This document shows positions 45,677 through 54,703 of a stretch of DNA of 64,000 bases, piece by piece. Both the position numbers and the translations under genes were made by a program. Under the pieces are notes generated by a model. That model searched no databases. It saw only the letters and a program-made list of their open reading frames with translations, and had not been told where the DNA came from. The DNA is taken from the NCBI RefSeq assembly GCF_900109115.1, contig NZ_FNYV01000001.1, positions 248,001 to 312,000 of the forward strand, in the 5' to 3' direction. The stretch is from Micromonospora phaseoli (lineage in GTDB: Bacteria > Actinomycetota > Actinomycetes > Mycobacteriales > Micromonosporaceae). Position 1 is the first letter of the stretch. The number at the start of each line of letters is the position of its first letter.

Positions 45677-46906
45677 ATGCTCGCACCGGAATCGCTCTCG
45701 CTCGCCCAGGCCCGGCGGATCGCGCTGGCCGCACAGGGGTTCGCCGACCCGGCACCAACCGGGGCAGCCACCCGCCGGCACCTGCGCCGGGTGCTCGACC
45801 GGGTCGGCTTGATCCAGATGGATTCGGTCAACGTGCTGCAACGGGCGCACTACCTGCCGCTCTACAGCCGGCTCGGCCCCTATCCGACCACGCTGCTCGA
45901 CACGGCGGCCTACCGCCGGCCCCGAGAGCTGTTCGAATACTGGGGCCACGAGGCGTCGCTGGTCCCGGTCGGCCTGCATCCGGCGCTGCGCTGGCGGATG
46001 GCGCGGGCCCAGGCCGAGGCCTGGGGTGGCATGCGCCGCATCGCCGCCGAACAGCCCGCCCTGGTCGCCTGGGTACGCGACGAGGTGGCGGCCCGGGGCC
46101 CGCTGACGGTGGCCGAGATCGAGCACGACGCGCCCCGCGAGAGCGGCAACTGGGGGTGGAACTGGTCGGCGGTCAAGCAGGCGCTGGAATACCTCTTCTG
46201 GGCCGGTGAGGTGTGCGCGGCCCAGCGCACCACCTCCTTCGCCCGCCGCTACGACCTGCCCGAGCGGGTGCTGCCGGCGGAGGTGCTCGACGCGCCCACC
46301 CCGACCGACGCGCAGGCGTACCGCACGCTGGTGGGCATCGCGGCGCGGTCGCTCGGAGTGGCCGCCGAGCCGGAGCTGCGCGACTACTTCCGGCTGCCGG
46401 TGGCCGGTGCCCGGCAGGCCATCGCCGACCTGGTCGAGGCGGGGGAGTTGCGGCCCGTCGCCGTTCAGGGCTGGCGGCAACCGGCCTGGTTGCACGCGCA
46501 GGCCCGGCTGCCCCGCTGGGTGCGCGGCAACACGCTGGTCAGCCCGTTCGACCCGCTGGTCTGGGAGCGCGCCCGCACCGAGCGGCTGTTCGACTTCAGC
46601 TACCGCATCGAGATCTACGTCCCGGCGCCGCAGCGGGTGTACGGCTACTACGTGCTGCCGTTCCGCCAGGGCGAGCGGTTCACCGCCCGGGTCGATCTGA
46701 AGGCGGATCGCAAGGCCGGGGTGCTGCTGGTGCCGGCCGCCTGGGTGGAGCCGGGTGCCCACCCGGGGGAGACCGCCGTGGCGCTCGCCGCGGAGCTGTA
46801 CCGGCTGGCCGGCTGGCTCGGCCTGGACGCGGTGGCCCCACCGGTCGCCGGTGACCTTGCCGCCCCGCTGGCCGCCGCGTTGCTGGGCGTGGCCGGTGTA
46901 CGGTGA
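45677..46906 (+). CDS. YcaQ/AlkX-like winged-helix DNA glycosylase
   Basis: A 409-residue protein of the HTH_42/YcaQ family. Its bacterial members unhook interstrand crosslinks or excise bulky alkylpurines. LDRVGLIQMDSVNVLQRAHY contains the QxD-type motif of the YcaQ/AlkX branch, as opposed to QxQ in AlkZ. Further family segments are FEYWGHEASLVP and LVSPFDPLVWERARTERLF. TAGCCT at 45664-45669 ends seven bases before the ATG at 45677, with no Shine-Dalgarno. The stop overlaps the next gene's GTG. Confidence 0.82.
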   Translation: MLAPESLSLAQARRIALAAQGFADPAPTGAATRRHLRRVLDRVGLIQMDSVNVLQRAHYLPLYSRLGPYPTTLLDTAAYRRPRELFEYWGHEASLVPVGLHPALRWRMARAQAEAWGGMRRIAAEQPALVAWVRDEVAARGPLTVAEIEHDAPRESGNWGWNWSAVKQALEYLFWAGEVCAAQRTTSFARRYDLPERVLPAEVLDAPTPTDAQAYRTLVGIAARSLGVAAEPELRDYFRLPVAGARQAIADLVEAGELRPVAVQGWRQPAWLHAQARLPRWVRGNTLVSPFDPLVWERARTERLFDFSYRIEIYVPAPQRVYGYYVLPFRQGERFTARVDLKADRKAGVLLVPAAWVEPGAHPGETAVALAAELYRLAGWLGLDAVAPPVAGDLAAPLAAALLGVAGVR

Positions 46907-47562
46907 GCGACGTGACGAGCGTTGACCGAGCCGGCGCCGAGCCGGCGCCGCCCGCCGGGCATCCGGCCGCGTCGGACGGCGCGGTGCCGCCCGGGCCGGT
47001 TCCGGACGGACCAATGTCGCACGGCGCGGTGCCGCACGGGCCGGTCGGCGGCGCGCCGCCCGAGACGCCCGCCAACTGGCCGGTGGGATATCCGGCCGGC
47101 TACCCGGTGGCCGAGTCCGACCGGCTCACCCGGTTCGTGGCGCGGCTCTACGCTCGCACGCCGCGCTGGGTGGTGCCGTTGGCCGCGGTCGGCTGTGTCG
47201 CCGCCGGCATCGGTTACACCCTGCTCAGTGACCCCACCCGCTCCGCGCCGGACGCCCTGCCGACGTGCCTGCTCAAGCTGACGACCGGGCTGGACTGCCC
47301 GGGCTGCGGTGGCACCCGGGCCCTCTGGTACGTGTTGCACGCCGACCTGCCGGCCGCGGCCCGACACCACTTCCTCTTCGTCTTCGCGCTGCCCTTCCTG
47401 GCGTACCTCTTCGTCGCCTGGGCCGGCCGGCAGGCGTTCGGCTGGCGGCTGCCCGAGCTGCGGATCGGCCCGAAGCTGGTCGGCGGCTTCCTGGCCGCCT
47501 GGTTGGCCTTCTCGGTGCTCCGCAACCTCCCCTGGCCCCCCTTCACCGCCCTCTACGTCTAA
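46903..47562 (+). CDS. DUF2752 membrane protein
   Basis: A 219-residue protein. The first 75 residues are a Pro/Gly/Ala-rich cytoplasmic tail. The domain follows with a membrane helix (VVPLAAVGCVAAGIGYTLL), the family signature TGLDCPGCGGTRALWYVLH and two or three more helices. The CPxCGxTR motif suggests a metal or redox role, but DUF2752 has no established function. The GTG overlaps the glycosylase stop by 4 bp. Confidence 0.87.
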   Translation: MSDVTSVDRAGAEPAPPAGHPAASDGAVPPGPVPDGPMSHGAVPHGPVGGAPPETPANWPVGYPAGYPVAESDRLTRFVARLYARTPRWVVPLAAVGCVAAGIGYTLLSDPTRSAPDALPTCLLKLTTGLDCPGCGGTRALWYVLHADLPAAARHHFLFVFALPFLAYLFVAWAGRQAFGWRLPELRIGPKLVGGFLAAWLAFSVLRNLPWPPFTALYV

Positions 47563-47607
47563 CCACCCGCCATCGGGGCGGCGGAGCCGCCCTACTACAG
47601 TCGCGGC

Positions 47608-48360
47608 ATGCCGGAGATGGTGCAGCCCCAGGTCAAGCTGATCGCGTGGACCCACTTCGACCCGCCGCAGGACGTGCCGTGGTCGACTGACGCCGACGGG
47701 GGGCAGGCGCTCGCGGAGTTCGCCGGGCGGGCCTGCTACCAGAGCTGGAAGAAGCCGAACCCGGCAACCGCCACCAACGCCGGCTACCTGGCGCACATCC
47801 TGGAGGTCGGTCACCTCTCCGTGCTGGAGCACGGCTCGGTGAGCTTCTACTTCACCGGGGTGTCCCGGTCGTTCACCCACGAGCTGATCCGGCATCGGCA
47901 CTTCTCGTACTCGCAGCTGTCCCAGCGGTACGTGCCGGAGCGGGACGCGGCGATGGTCGAGCCGTCGGTGATCGCCGACGACCCGGAGCTGCACAAGCGG
48001 TTCGTCGAGGCCGCCGAGGCCAGCGTGCGGGCGTACAACGACCTGCTGGAGGGGCTGGAGCAGCGCTTCGCCGACGTGGCGAACCCGACGCTGCGGCGCA
48101 AGCAGGCCCGCCAGGCCGCCCGCGCGGTGCTGCCGAACGCCACCGAGACCCGCATCGTGGTCACCGGCAACTATCGGGCCTGGCGGCACTTCATCGGGAT
48201 GCGCGCCACCGAGCACGCCGACGTGGAGATCCGCGAGCTGGCGGTGGAGTGTCTGCGGCAGTTGCAGCGGGTCGCGCCGAACGTCTTCGCCGATTTCGCC
48301 ATCTCGACCCTGCCGGACGGCAGCGAGGTGGCGCACAGTCCGCACGCCCAGGGGGCGTAA
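47608..48360 (+). CDS. thyX: Flavin-dependent thymidylate synthase
   Basis: A 250-residue enzyme that makes dTMP using FAD and methylenetetrahydrofolate. The ThyX signature RHRxxSxxSxR is seen as [13 protein letters not shown], with [12 protein letters not shown] before it and [12 protein letters not shown] later. TACAGT at 47596-47601 ends six bases before the ATG and there is no Shine-Dalgarno. The thyX-dapA-rnj order is the same as in Mycobacterium tuberculosis. Confidence 0.97.
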   Translation: MPEMVQPQVKLIAWTHFDPPQDVPWSTDADGGQALAEFAGRACYQSWKKPNPATATNAGYLAHILEVGHLSVLEHGSVSFYFTGVSRSFTHELIRHRHFSYSQLSQRYVPERDAAMVEPSVIADDPELHKRFVEAAEASVRAYNDLLEGLEQRFADVANPTLRRKQARQAARAVLPNATETRIVVTGNYRAWRHFIGMRATEHADVEIRELAVECLRQLQRVAPNVFADFAISTLPDGSEVAHSPHAQGA

Positions 48361-48406
48361 CCCCTTCCCCGGTGGCCGGCTGCCGGCCGTCCGATAGGTT
48401 GTCACC

Positions 48407-49330
48407 ATGACGCACGACCACCTTGACGCCCCGATCCGGGCGGCCTCCCGCCCGTTCGGTCGGGTGCTCACGGCCATGGTGACCCCGTTCACCGCAGACG
48501 GCGCGCTCGACCTGGACGGCGCGGCGCGGCTGGCGGATCATCTGGTCACCCAGCAGGGCAACGACGCGCTGGTGGTCAACGGGACCACCGGTGAGTCGCC
48601 GACCACCACCGACGCCGAGAAGGAACGCCTGATCAGGGCGGTCGTGGAGGCCGTCGGAGACCGGGCCCGGGTGGTGGCCGGGGTCGGCACCAACGACACC
48701 CGGCACACGATCGAGCTGGCCGCGTCGGCGGAGAAGGCCGGCGCACACGGGCTGCTGGTGGTCACGCCGTACTACAACAAGCCGCCGCAGGCTGGGCTGC
48801 TGCGCCACTTCACGGCCGTGGCGGACGCGTCCGGGCTACCGGTGATGCTCTACGACATCCCGCACCGTTCCGGCGTACCGATCGAGACCGAGACGCTGGT
48901 CCGGCTCGCCGAGCACGGCCGGATCGTCGCGGTGAAGGACGCCAAGACTGACCTGACCGCCACCAGTTGGGTGACCAGCCGGACGGATCTGGCGTACTAC
49001 AGCGGCGAGGACGCGCTCACCCTGCCCGCGCTGGCCGTTGGCTGTGTCGGGGTGGTGGGCACCTCCACCCACTTCACCGGCGCCGAGACCAAGCGGATGA
49101 TCGAGGCGTACGACGCCGGAGACACGGCGACCGCGCTGGCGTGGCACCGCCGGCTGCTGCCGCTGTTCACCGGGATCTTCCGTACCCAGGGCACCATCCT
49201 GGTCAAGGCGGGCCTGGCCGTCCAGGGCCTGCCGGCCGGACCGGTCCGGCCGCCGCTGGTGGAGGCCACCGACGGCGAGGTCGCCCAGCTGCGCGCCGAC
49301 TGCGCGGCGGCGGGCCTACCCCTTCCCTGA
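48407..49330 (+). CDS. dapA: 4-hydroxy-tetrahydrodipicolinate synthase
   Basis: A 307-residue aldolase of the lysine/diaminopimelate pathway, condensing pyruvate with aspartate semialdehyde. NGTTGESPTTTDAEKE, VVTPYYNKPPQ (catalytic tyrosine) and IVAVKDAK (Schiff-base lysine) are present. TAGGTT at 48395-48400 ends six bases before the ATG, without a Shine-Dalgarno, matching dapB. Its TGA overlaps an ATG that opens a 19-codon frame leading into rnj. Confidence 0.97.
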   Translation: MTHDHLDAPIRAASRPFGRVLTAMVTPFTADGALDLDGAARLADHLVTQQGNDALVVNGTTGESPTTTDAEKERLIRAVVEAVGDRARVVAGVGTNDTRHTIELAASAEKAGAHGLLVVTPYYNKPPQAGLLRHFTAVADASGLPVMLYDIPHRSGVPIETETLVRLAEHGRIVAVKDAKTDLTATSWVTSRTDLAYYSGEDALTLPALAVGCVGVVGTSTHFTGAETKRMIEAYDAGDTATALAWHRRLLPLFTGIFRTQGTILVKAGLAVQGLPAGPVRPPLVEATDGEVAQLRADCAAAGLPLP

Positions 49331-49389
49331 TGACCGAAGAACACGATGGACGCCGGATGACGGCGTCCCAGAATGAGGTGAACGCGTGA
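49330..49389 (+). CDS. Possible 19-residue coupling peptide between dapA and rnj
   Basis: The dapA stop and an ATG share bases (TGATG at 49328-49332). The frame MTEEHDGRRMTASQNEVNA ends at a TGA that overlaps the GTG of rnj (GTGA). It would carry ribosomes from dapA to rnj by two coupled reinitiations. No Shine-Dalgarno is needed for such a role, and chance cannot be excluded at this length. Confidence 0.3.
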   Translation: MTEEHDGRRMTASQNEVNA

Positions 49390-51077
49390 CCGAGGCGCAC
49401 AACGAGGAGGCCCAACTCCCCCCGCCGCTGCCGGAAGGCGGGCTGCGGGTCATACCGCTCGGCGGGCTCGGCGCCATCGGCCGGAACATGACCGTCTTCG
49501 AGTACGACGGTAAGTTGCTGGTCGTCGACTGTGGTGTGCTCTTTCCGGACGTCGAGCAGCCCGGGGTCGACCTGATCCTGCCCGACTTCGGTCCCATCCT
49601 CGACCGGCTCGACGACATCCAGGCGATCGTGCTGACGCACGGTCACGAGGACCACATCGGTGCGGTGCCCTACCTGCTCGCCCACAAGCCCGACATCCCG
49701 CTGGTCGGCTCGCAGTTCACCCTCGCCCTGGTCGAGGCGAAGCTGGCCGAGCGGCGCATCCAGCCGTACACGCTGACGGTGCGGGAGGGCGGCCGGGAGC
49801 GGCTCGGGTCGTTCGACTGCGAGTTCTTCGCGGTGAACCACTCGATCCCGGACGCCCTCGCGGTGGCCATCCGTACCCCGGCCGGGCTGGTGCTGCACAC
49901 CGGCGACTTCAAGATGGACCAGCTGCCACTGGACGGCCGGATCACCGACCTGGCCGGCTTCGCCCGGCTCGGCGCCGAGGGCGTGGACCTGCTGCTGTCG
50001 GACTCCACCAACGCGGAGATCCCCGGCTTCGTCACGCCGGAGCGGGAGATCGGCCCGGTCCTCGACTCGATCTTCGCGAAGGCGCGCGGCCGGATCATCG
50101 TCGCCTCGTTCGCCTCCCACGTGCACCGGGTCCAGCAGGTCTTCGACTCGGCGATCGAGCACGATCGCAAGGTCGCGCTGATCGGCCGCTCCATGGTCCG
50201 CAACATGGGCATCGCCCGGGACCTCGGCCTGCTGAACATCCCGCCCGGCCTGGTGGTCGGGTTGGACGAGGCGACCTCGATGCCGCCGGAGCAGATCGTG
50301 CTGATGTCCACCGGTTCGCAGGGTGAGCCGATGAGCGCCCTGGGCCGGATGGCCAGCGGCGACCACCGGCACATCACCATCGCCCCCGGTGACACCGTGG
50401 TGCTGGCCTCCTCGCTGGTGCCGGGCAACGAGACCTCCGTCTACCGGGTGATCAACCGGCTGGCCCGGGCCGGGGCGGTGGTGGTGCACAAGGACGTGGC
50501 GAAGGTGCACGTCTCCGGTCACGCCCCCGCCGGCGAACTGCTCTATCTGCTCAACGTGGTCCGCCCCAGCAACCTGATGCCGGTGCACGGCGAGTGGCGG
50601 CACCTGCGTGCGCACGCTCGGCTGGGCATCGAGTCCGGCGTGGCGGCCGATCGGGTGGTGCTCTGCGAGGACGGCGACGTGGTCGACCTGGTGGAAGGGC
50701 GGGCCAGCCTGGTCGGGCACGTCAAGAGCCGTTACGTCTACGTCGACGGGCTGGCCGTCGGTGACGTCAGCGAGTCGTTGCTCACCGAGCGACGCATCCT
50801 CGGTGACGGTGGGTTCATCGCCGCCACTGTCGTGGTGGACTCGGTCACCGGCAAGGTGGTCGCGGGTCCGACCGTGTCAGCCAAGGGCTTCTCCGAGGAC
50901 CCGGAGGCCTTCAACCCGGTGCTTCCTCTGGTCACCGAGGCGCTCAACCGGGCGGCGGCGGACGGGATCACCGACCCCCACCAGCTGCAGCAGATCGTCC
51001 GACGCACCGTGGGCCGCTGGGTCAACGACGCCTACCGTCGCCGCCCGATGATCGTCCCCACCGTCGTCGAGGTCTGA
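49386..51077 (+). CDS. rnj: Ribonuclease J
   Basis: A 563-residue metallo-beta-lactamase-fold nuclease acting in mRNA decay and rRNA maturation as endo- and 5'-exonuclease. LTHGHEDHIGAVPYLL is the zinc motif, and HTGDFKMDQLP, SDSTNAEIPG and VPVHGEWRHL-like residues (MPVHGEWRHL) mark the beta-CASP and metal-binding parts. GTG 49386 with AGGTG upstream. A 15-bp interrupted hairpin follows. Confidence 0.95.
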   Translation: MTEAHNEEAQLPPPLPEGGLRVIPLGGLGAIGRNMTVFEYDGKLLVVDCGVLFPDVEQPGVDLILPDFGPILDRLDDIQAIVLTHGHEDHIGAVPYLLAHKPDIPLVGSQFTLALVEAKLAERRIQPYTLTVREGGRERLGSFDCEFFAVNHSIPDALAVAIRTPAGLVLHTGDFKMDQLPLDGRITDLAGFARLGAEGVDLLLSDSTNAEIPGFVTPEREIGPVLDSIFAKARGRIIVASFASHVHRVQQVFDSAIEHDRKVALIGRSMVRNMGIARDLGLLNIPPGLVVGLDEATSMPPEQIVLMSTGSQGEPMSALGRMASGDHRHITIAPGDTVVLASSLVPGNETSVYRVINRLARAGAVVVHKDVAKVHVSGHAPAGELLYLLNVVRPSNLMPVHGEWRHLRAHARLGIESGVAADRVVLCEDGDVVDLVEGRASLVGHVKSRYVYVDGLAVGDVSESLLTERRILGDGGFIAATVVVDSVTGKVVAGPTVSAKGFSEDPEAFNPVLPLVTEALNRAAADGITDPHQLQQIVRRTVGRWVNDAYRRRPMIVPTVVEV

Positions 51078-51104
51078 GGTTCGTCGGGTCACCGCACCCG
51101 ATGT

Positions 51105-51141
51105 CGATGGACCGCTGGACCCGGCGTCCGGCGGTCCATCG
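51105..51141 (+). terminator. Terminator hairpin after rnj
   Basis: CGATGGACCGC (51105-51115) pairs perfectly with GCGGTCCATCG (51131-51141), and GGAC/GTCC extends the stem inward after one mismatch. Confidence 0.75.
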
Positions 51142-51246
51142 CCGTGTACAGATCGATTTGTCGGCGTTTCTGTTCAACCGTTCGGGCCTGGTGCCCGTAT
51201 TCCGAACCGGCAGGCGTACCCACGCGGGCCGGGAGGAGCATGGCGG

Positions 51247-52428
51247 ATGGACCGCAGACGATTGACAGCCATCGGTGTCGTGGTGGTGGCGGTGGGCGCG
51301 GCGGTGGCAGTGACCCTGCCGTCGTTCGCCGGTGACGATGCCGCGCCGAACAGCGCGCCGAAGAGCGCGGTTGCGGGCGCGGACCCGGAGCTGGTCGAGG
51401 CGATGCGCCGGGACCTGAGGCTGGACGAGTCGCAGGTGGCCGCGCGTCTGAAGACCGAACGCTGGGCCAGTGCGGTGGTGGACACGCTCCGGTCCGACCT
51501 CGGGGCGGCCTACGGCGGCAGCTGGCTCAGCGCCGACGGCGACGAACTCAACGTCGCGGTGGCCGACCCGGAGCAGGCGCAGCGGGTACGGGCCGCCGGG
51601 GCGGTGCCGAAGGTGGTCGATCGCGGGGTCAGGCAGCTCGACGCGGTGAAGACCCGGATGGATCGGGCCGCCGCGCGGGCCGAGCAGGTGTCCGGCTGGT
51701 ACGTCGACGTCGCCTCGAACAGCGTCGTGGTGCTCGCCGAGCCGGGCGCGGAAGCAGCCGGGTGGCGTTTCGTGGACCGCGTCGGGGTGTCCCGGCAGAC
51801 GGTTCGGATGGCCACCGAGGAGCAGCCGCGGCTCTTCGCCGACGTGCGCGGCGGTGAGGCGTTCTTCGTCGGCAACGGTCGCTGCTCGGTCGGCTTCGCG
51901 GTGGCCGGTGGTTTTGTCACGGCGGGGCACTGCGGGCGGGTCGGTGACCGCACCACGGGCCCCGACGGTGCGGCGCAGGGCGTCTTCCGGGCCTCGTCCT
52001 TCCCCGGCGACGACTGGGCCTTCGTGCAGGTCAACAACAACACCACGGTGCTGCCCGAGGTGACCGACTTCCGGGGCGGCATCGCCCGGGTGGCCGGCTC
52101 GCAGGAAGTGCCCGTCGGCTCGTCGATCTGCCGATCCGGCTCCACGACCGGTGTTCGCTGCGGCGTCGTCCAGGCCCGCAACGCCACCGTCCGCTACCCG
52201 GAGGGACTGGTCGGCGGTCTGGTGCGGACCAACGTCTGCGCCGAGCCCGGTGACTCCGGCGGCTCGTGGATCTCGGGCAACCAGGCGCAGGGCGTCACCT
52301 CCGGCGGCTCGGGTGACTGCGTGCGCGGCGGCAGCACGTTCTACCAGCCGGTCAACGAGATCCTGCAACGCAACAACCTGACCCTGATCACCACGCAGAA
52401 CTTCCGCGCGCTGAGCAGTCGGCGCTGA
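51247..52428 (+). CDS. Secreted S1 serine protease, streptogrisin/alpha-lytic type
   Basis: A 393-residue preproenzyme: signal peptide (RRLTAIGVVVVAVGAAVAV), an alpha-lytic-type prodomain (to about residue 200) and a chymotrypsin-like protease. The catalytic triad is visible: His in VTAGHCG, Asp in GDDWAFVQV and Ser in EPGDSGGSW. Six cysteines in the mature part would give three disulfides. The prodomain normally helps folding and is then removed. ATG 51247 with GGAGG ten bases upstream; the gene has its own AT-richer upstream region and a terminator behind it. Confidence 0.93.
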   Translation: MDRRRLTAIGVVVVAVGAAVAVTLPSFAGDDAAPNSAPKSAVAGADPELVEAMRRDLRLDESQVAARLKTERWASAVVDTLRSDLGAAYGGSWLSADGDELNVAVADPEQAQRVRAAGAVPKVVDRGVRQLDAVKTRMDRAAARAEQVSGWYVDVASNSVVVLAEPGAEAAGWRFVDRVGVSRQTVRMATEEQPRLFADVRGGEAFFVGNGRCSVGFAVAGGFVTAGHCGRVGDRTTGPDGAAQGVFRASSFPGDDWAFVQVNNNTTVLPEVTDFRGGIARVAGSQEVPVGSSICRSGSTTGVRCGVVQARNATVRYPEGLVGGLVRTNVCAEPGDSGGSWISGNQAQGVTSGGSGDCVRGGSTFYQPVNEILQRNNLTLITTQNFRALSSRR

Positions 52429-52439
52429 GCATCCGGGCT

Positions 52440-52487
52440 CGGCCGGGCGGATCCCGCCCGGCCGGGCCCGCCGACCTCAGCGGGCCC
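52440..52487. terminator. Two adjacent hairpins between convergent genes
   Basis: CGGCCGGGCGG and CCGCCCGGCCG (52440-52464) form an 11-bp stem around ATC. GGGCCCGC and GCGGGCCC (52464-52487) form a second stem of 8 bp. They can serve the protease gene and the YbjN-domain gene from both sides. Confidence 0.7.
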
Positions 52488-52507
52488 GCCGAGCCGGCAG
52501 CCGGGCG

Positions 52508-54115
52508 TCAGGGGAGTGCGGCGACCGCCTCCGCGTACGCCAGACCGGTGCGGACCACGCTGTCCACCAGCACCGTCACCTGGATCGGTGCCACCCCGTC
52601 CGCCAGGTCGGTGGTCACCTCGCCGGCCAGCACCAACTCACCGTCGCCAGGATCGTGGACGTACGCCTTGGGTAGCAGCCGGTCCCGGTTCCATCCGTTG
52701 CAGAACGCGTACGCCTCGGCGCGTCGGGCCGCCGGTAGCCGTCGCCCGGCGACCACCCGGGCGTGCAGGATGTCCTGGCGTTCCCCGGCCTGCCGGAACT
52801 GGATCACCGCGTCGCCCCAGCGTCCCAGCACCGTGCCGGCGGCGTCGAGGGCGTAGCCGTCGCCCCGTTCGTCCAATGCGGCTGTGATCATCGCGGTGGT
52901 CAGCGGGCCGACCTCGTCCACGGCCGGCTGATCGGCGCCGTCCTCCGGCTCGGGCTCCTCGTCGCCGGGCAGCGGCACCGGCGGGGCCAGCGGACGCTCC
53001 GCCAGCCAGGAGGCCATCCGGCCGGACTGGTGTCCGGTGCCGTTGCGGGCGTCGAAGCTGCCCGCCAGGCCGGTGGCGAGGGTGAGCAGTTCGCTGCCGA
53101 GCTGGCCCACCGTGACGTCCGCTGATGGTCGCCCGCGGTACGCCGGTCGCCGTACCGACCGGTCGCCGGTCGACTCGGCCGCCAACGTGCAGATCCGCGC
53201 GCCCGCCGCGGCGAACTCCATCACCGACAGGTCCTCGTGCGGCTGCTCCAGCCGGGGCAACTGCTCGACGATGATCTCCAGCCCGCGGTCGAGGTGCCCG
53301 CCGAGCGCGCAGAAGCGCAGGTGCGTGGCGAGGTGGCTGAACCCGTCGGGCTCCGCACGGTGCCGGCGGTAGCCCCGGACGTGCGCCCGCGCCGCCCGCT
53401 CCGCCTCGCCCGCCCGCAGCCAGGGCAGCATCGCCGCGGTCAGGGCGGCCTCGGGCTGGGCGGTGCAACGCGCCGGGCCATCGAGCAGGGGTGCGAGGGT
53501 GTCGAGCGCCGCCGCCCAGTCGCCCCAGCCGGCGAGCAGTTCGGCCTGGCGTACGGGCAGGCAGGCGGGGCACCCGCCGGCGGGATCGGGTGTGCTGGTC
53601 CGCCACTGGCCCAACCAACCCCGGGCGGCGGGTTCGTCGCCCGCCTGGTCGGCGATCCGGCAGCGCAGCTGCGCCACGAGCGCGCTGCCCGCGTCGCCGG
53701 TTTCGGCCTGGTCGGCGAGGCCGTCCAGCACGTTGCGAGCCTGGTCGAGGCCGATGCGAGGGCTGCCCAGCAGCGCTTCGACCGCGTACCGCCGGTAGCG
53801 ACGTAACGTCTCGTCGTCGGACCGGGCCGCGTCGAGGCAGTGCCGGACAGGCTCGAAGAGTCGCCACCGTTCGCCGCCACGCAGGTGCGTCTCGACCAGC
53901 TCGGACCACGCCTCGAGCGCGATCCGGCGATCACCCGTCGCCTGGGCGAGGGAGGCGACCCGTTCGAGTTCGGCGATGCGCGACTCACCGTCGGGCATGT
54001 CCCGGGCATCGGAGAGCGCGTCGCCGGGGCCACGGACGGTTCGCAGCCCGCTCACCGGACCGGTGGCTCGTGCACGACCGCGACCCCTGCCGCCGCTCGC
54101 CGCCGGCCCGGTCAC
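52508..54115 (-). CDS. Helical-repeat protein with C-terminal YbjN-like domain
   Basis: A 535-residue cytoplasmic protein. Residues 45-370 are alpha-helical and TPR-like, with paired cysteines in GGCPACLP. A linker of acidic/Pro residues (DEEPEPEDGADQPA) follows. The last 130 residues are a YbjN-type domain with AYAFCNGWNRDRLLPKAYVH. The GTG at 54115 overlaps the stop of the upstream YbjN gene; a later GTG or ATG (MPDGESRIAELER) could be the start, because the first 39 residues are low-complexity. YbjN folds resemble type III secretion chaperones, and the role here is unknown. Confidence 0.72.
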   Translation of the reverse strand: MTGPAASGGRGRGRARATGPVSGLRTVRGPGDALSDARDMPDGESRIAELERVASLAQATGDRRIALEAWSELVETHLRGGERWRLFEPVRHCLDAARSDDETLRRYRRYAVEALLGSPRIGLDQARNVLDGLADQAETGDAGSALVAQLRCRIADQAGDEPAARGWLGQWRTSTPDPAGGCPACLPVRQAELLAGWGDWAAALDTLAPLLDGPARCTAQPEAALTAAMLPWLRAGEAERAARAHVRGYRRHRAEPDGFSHLATHLRFCALGGHLDRGLEIIVEQLPRLEQPHEDLSVMEFAAAGARICTLAAESTGDRSVRRPAYRGRPSADVTVGQLGSELLTLATGLAGSFDARNGTGHQSGRMASWLAERPLAPPVPLPGDEEPEPEDGADQPAVDEVGPLTTAMITAALDERGDGYALDAAGTVLGRWGDAVIQFRQAGERQDILHARVVAGRRLPAARRAEAYAFCNGWNRDRLLPKAYVHDPGDGELVLAGEVTTDLADGVAPIQVTVLVDSVVRTGLAYAEAVAALP

Positions 54116-54591
54116 GGATGCGCCGTCCCCGCCAGGCGGCCCACCTCGGCGGCCAGCCGGCAGCCGGTCGAGATGCCCCGGTCGAGCAGCCGGTCGAGTT
54201 GGTGCGGCGTCACGCCCCGTTCCAGGTCGGTGATGACCTCGCCGCAGATCCGGACCGGGCCGCCGTCGTCGACGTGGACGAACGCCTTGGGCCAGAACCG
54301 GTCACGGTTCCAGGTGTTGCAGAAGTGGTGCAGCGAGGGCACCTGCTCGACGGCGAAGGCGCGGGTGGCGATGGTGCGTACCTGGAGCAGTTCCCCGGCG
54401 TCGCCGGCGCGCAGGAACCAGATGTGGCTCTCCGCCCACCGGCCGACCAGTTCACCTGCGTCGTCGGTGGTCACCGCGTGTCCCCGGGTGGCCAGCACCG
54501 CGGCGACGAGGTCGTGGGTCAACGGCCGCAGCGCCGACGGGCGCCCGGCCAACGGGTCGTCCGGGCGTTCCTCGAACTCCGGCGACCTCAT
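54112..54591 (-). CDS. YbjN domain protein
   Basis: A 159-residue single-domain protein. HHFCNTWNRDRFWPKAFVHV and DLERGVTPHQLDRLLDRGIS match the YbjN family and align with the C-terminal domain of the next gene (FCNGWNRDRLLPKAYVH). The two genes overlap by 4 bp and look like a duplication in which one copy gained a helical-repeat N-terminus. It diverges from ftsK with about 110 bases between the starts. Confidence 0.82.
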   Translation of the reverse strand: MRSPEFEERPDDPLAGRPSALRPLTHDLVAAVLATRGHAVTTDDAGELVGRWAESHIWFLRAGDAGELLQVRTIATRAFAVEQVPSLHHFCNTWNRDRFWPKAFVHVDDGGPVRICGEVITDLERGVTPHQLDRLLDRGISTGCRLAAEVGRLAGTAHP

Positions 54592-54703
54592 CGGACACCC
54601 CCTCGCCAGGCAAATATCACGGCAGCCGGCGGGGACCGCGCTGCGACACGCGGAGCGACCAGGAAGACCGGCCGATCGCCGGGCCCGCCGTTACGGTGAT
54701 GCT

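Noticed and set aside
53840..54703. Extended ftsK frame upstream of 54704
   Set aside because: This part is antisense to the YbjN genes and lacks protein-like composition; FtsK begins at MAGRTPQ as in relatives.
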